64,000 nt of DNA from Actinomadura sp. NBRC 104425 (GTDB lineage: Bacteria; Actinomycetota; Actinomycetes; Streptosporangiales; Streptosporangiaceae), in contig NZ_BSTN01000001.1 of NCBI RefSeq assembly GCF_030269545.1, forward strand, positions 1 through 64,000. Reading direction: 5' to 3'. Position 1 is the stretch's first letter; every line of letters starts with the position of its first letter. Made by a program: the position numbers and the translations under genes. Positions 62,060 through 64,000 of the stretch are shown one piece after another. The notes beneath the pieces were generated by a model. The model was not told the DNA's origin, did not search any database, and saw only the letters and a list, made by a program, of their open reading frames with translations.

Positions 62060-63709
62060 GTGGTGCTCGACCGGGTGCGGACGGCGGCGGGTGTGGCGGC
62101 GCGGGCCGCGCGTGCGGTGCGGGACGCGGACGTGCTGCATCCGGTCCGGCCGGACCGGGCGGTGCGGCTGGTGTTCGCGGGTGCGCGGTTCGGTCCGACG
62201 CCCGCGACCGTGGGGGCGATGGCGGCGCTGCGGTTCCCCGCTCGGACGGCACTGCACGACGAACACGGCACCCTGACGTACGCGGAGCTGGAACGGCAGG
62301 CGGCCGCAGTGGCCACCGCCCTGCACCGGCGCCTGTTCAACGCCACCGCTGCTCCCGGCCGGCCGGGCGATGCGGCCGCAGAGAAGGCCCGCATAGGGGT
62401 GCTGTGCCGCAACCATCGCGGGTTCGTCATCTCGCTGCTGGCGGCGTCGCGGCTGGGCAACGACGTGGTCCTGCTCAACACCGACTTCTCCGCGGCGCAG
62501 CTCGGGGAGGTGGCCGAGCGCGAAGGCGTCCGGCTGCTGCTGCACGACCAGGAGTTCGACGACGTGGTCGAGCAGTCCTCCTTCGACGGCGAGCGCGTCC
62601 ATGCGTGGACGGACCAGCCGGGCGGCCCTTCCCTCCCCGCGTTGGAGGAGCTGGCGGAGACGGAGGCCGTCGCGTTCAAGCCGTTCCGGCACAGCCGCGT
62701 GGTCATCCTGACGTCCGGCACCACCGGCACCCCCAAGGGAGCCCGCCACGACGTCTCGCTCGCGGCCGTGGTCCCGGCGGCGTTGAGCCACCTGATGCGG
62801 GTCCCGGTGCGTTCGGGGGCGCCGATCCTGGTCGCGCCTCCGCTGTTCCACGTCCTCGGCATGGCGTACATGCTGGTCGCCCTGGGCATGGGCATGCCGC
62901 TGGTGCTGCTGCGCCGCTTCGATGCGGGCAAGGTGCTGGACGCCGTCGACGCCTACCGGGTGGAGGCGCTCATCGCGGTCCCGGTCATGCTGCAGCGGAT
63001 CCTGGACGCCTCACGCGGACGGCCGCTGCCGGACTCGCTGCGGGTGGTGGTGTCCGGCGGGTCGGCGCTGCACCCGCACCTGTCGGAGGCGTTCATGGAC
63101 GTCTTCGGGGACGTCCTGCACAACGTGTACGGGGCCACCGAGACCGGGTGGGCGACCATCGCGACCCCGCGGGATCTGCGCGAGGCACCGGGCACGGTGG
63201 GCAGGCCGACCTTCCGCCTCACCGTCAAGATCCTGGACGAGGACGGGCGGGAGCTGCCTCCCGGGGAGATCGGGGAGATCTACACCGGGGGCGGGCTGCG
63301 GTTCGCCGGATACACCGGGGGCGGCGGCAAACGCGTCCATCGGAACCTGGCGGGCAGCGGCGACCTGGGCCACTTCGACCCGGCGGGACGGCTGTTCGTC
63401 GACGGACGCGCCGACGACATGATCGTCTCGGGGGGCGAGAACGTCTTCCCCGGGGAGGTGGAGGACCTGCTCGGCCGCCACCCCGACGTGGCCGAGGCCG
63501 CGGTCGTCGGGGTGGAGGACGCCGACTTCGGGCAGCGGCTGGCCGCGTACGTGGTCCGCGAGCCGGGCGCGTCGATCGACGAAGAGGACGTCAAGCGGTA
63601 CGTCAAGGAGAACCTGGCGCGTTACAAGGTCCCGCGTGAGGTGTACTTCGTGGACGAGCTGCCGCGCACCAGCAGCGGAAAGGTGCGGGCCCGCGCCCTC
63701 CCGGACTGA
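62060..63709 (+). CDS. Acyl-CoA synthetase (AMP-binding, FadD2-like)
   Basis: 549 residues from GTG 62060-62062, with GGAGG 8 bases upstream. ANL motifs are intact: VVILTSGTTGTPKGARH (A3), NVYGATETGWATIATP (A5), SGDLGHFDPAGRLFVDGR (A7), DDMIVSGGENVFPGEVE (A8) and PRTSSGKVRARAL with the catalytic lysine (A10). The long N-terminal region before the AMP domain (AARAARAVRDADVLHPVRPDRAVRLVFAG) is typical of mycobacterial FadD2-type proteins. It probably activates fatty acids to acyl-CoA. It has its own ribosome binding site and a hairpin before it, so it is likely outside the siderophore operon. Confidence 0.92.
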   Translation: MVLDRVRTAAGVAARAARAVRDADVLHPVRPDRAVRLVFAGARFGPTPATVGAMAALRFPARTALHDEHGTLTYAELERQAAAVATALHRRLFNATAAPGRPGDAAAEKARIGVLCRNHRGFVISLLAASRLGNDVVLLNTDFSAAQLGEVAEREGVRLLLHDQEFDDVVEQSSFDGERVHAWTDQPGGPSLPALEELAETEAVAFKPFRHSRVVILTSGTTGTPKGARHDVSLAAVVPAALSHLMRVPVRSGAPILVAPPLFHVLGMAYMLVALGMGMPLVLLRRFDAGKVLDAVDAYRVEALIAVPVMLQRILDASRGRPLPDSLRVVVSGGSALHPHLSEAFMDVFGDVLHNVYGATETGWATIATPRDLREAPGTVGRPTFRLTVKILDEDGRELPPGEIGEIYTGGGLRFAGYTGGGGKRVHRNLAGSGDLGHFDPAGRLFVDGRADDMIVSGGENVFPGEVEDLLGRHPDVAEAAVVGVEDADFGQRLAAYVVREPGASIDEEDVKRYVKENLARYKVPREVYFVDELPRTSSGKVRARALPD

Positions 63710-63720
63710 CCGGCGCCCGG

Positions 63721-63999
63721 TCAGGCGGTCGCTGCGCGGGACTTGGCCGCCATGCAGATGCGGGCCAGGTCGTTGAGGGCGTCGGCGCGGCGTTCGTCCA
63801 GGGTGCGGCCGTCGCCGGCGTGGGTCTCGGCCAGGGTGTCGATGACCAGGGAGAAGACCGGCCATTCGGCGGGGCCGATGGCGCCTTCGAAGTCGACGTC
63901 GCCGTCGGCGAGTTCGTCCAGGTCGATATGGCGCGCGAACGTCGCCAGGGCGGCCTCGGCGGCGGCCAGGCCGATGCGCATGGCCAGCGCGGCGGGCTC
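63721..63999 (-). CDS. C-terminal end of a DUF222-like protein (cut by window edge)
   Basis: 93 visible residues, open to the window edge, so the start is not seen (an internal ATG at 63979-63981 is possible). VFSLVIDTLAETHAGDGRTLDERRADALNDLARICM matches the DUF222 pattern (RTLDxRRADAL) of 13E12-repeat/HNH endonuclease-like proteins. In that family an HNH domain usually follows, but here the protein stops about 10 residues later, so the HNH part is absent. It converges with the acyl-CoA synthetase gene. Confidence 0.6.
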   Translation of the reverse strand, partial: EPAALAMRIGLAAAEAALATFARHIDLDELADGDVDFEGAIGPAEWPVFSLVIDTLAETHAGDGRTLDERRADALNDLARICMAAKSRAATA

Positions 64000-64000
64000 G

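Overview
The window is very GC-rich actinobacterial chromosome. The gene content fits a filamentous actinomycete, most likely Streptosporangiales and possibly the Actinomadura/Thermomonosporaceae group; that placement is inferred from gene families and order, not from a marker gene. Evidence includes the SigR/RsrA pair, WhiB7 (WblC), mycoredoxin, a PPA1309-family protein, UPF0182, a DUF2342 protease, many GTG/TTG starts and many 4-bp ATGA/GTGA overlaps. Several neighbourhoods (sigR-rsrA, aroA, rsgA, hisN; aarF, whiB7, uvrD2, mycoredoxin, nudC) resemble the core order known from Streptomyces, so much of the window is conserved backbone with accessory blocks inserted.

Layout. 1-17 kb: an HD-GYP-type membrane protein cut by the window edge, with a 30-aa peptide gene before it; the sigR-rsrA-epimerase operon behind a self-type SigR promoter; TraR/DksA and SRAP genes; a second ECF sigma factor with a short zinc-finger anti-sigma; aroA, rsgA, a Tat-exported FAD oxidoreductase, hisN; a receptor kinase whose outer domain is a solute-binding protein; lhgO and a carboxylesterase. 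17-26 kb: a lipid/oxidation block with a TetR regulator, an MpaB-type oxygenase, P450 + SDR, a hydrolase-ligase fusion and a FAAL-like ligase; two of its promoters share an AAGCTACA operator element. 26.3-35 kb: two identical initiator tRNA genes, 8 kb apart, each with the same downstream repeat and terminator. They bracket an aromatic ring-cleavage operon (FAD hydroxylase, FAH hydrolase, extradiol dioxygenase, exported MBL hydrolase), its TetR regulator with two palindromic operators, an Rpn-type nuclease and gene debris.

35-56 kb is mostly backbone: YlbL-type protease, moaE, UPF0182, DUF2342 protease, NUDIX, YgjP-type peptidase, AarF kinase, whiB7 with a long leader carrying an attenuator-like terminator, tesB, uvrD2, mycoredoxin with its own SigR-type promoter, nudC and an M20 peptidase.

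56-62 kb holds the most interesting system. An iron box (IdeR/DmdR type) precedes four co-directional genes: an ATP-grasp ligase, two IucA/IucC synthetases and a PLP decarboxylase. Apart from the missing exporter this is the pvsA-B-(C)-D-E composition and order of vibrioferrin/xanthoferrin synthesis, here in an actinomycete. Between the second synthetase and the decarboxylase lies a 108-bp multi-hairpin element. A diverged copy sits at 26.5 kb, and base changes between the copies preserve pairing. The element resembles an IS200/IS605 end or omegaRNA, and it supplies the ribosome binding site and start codon of the decarboxylase gene. The window ends with an acyl-CoA synthetase and the end of a DUF222-like gene.
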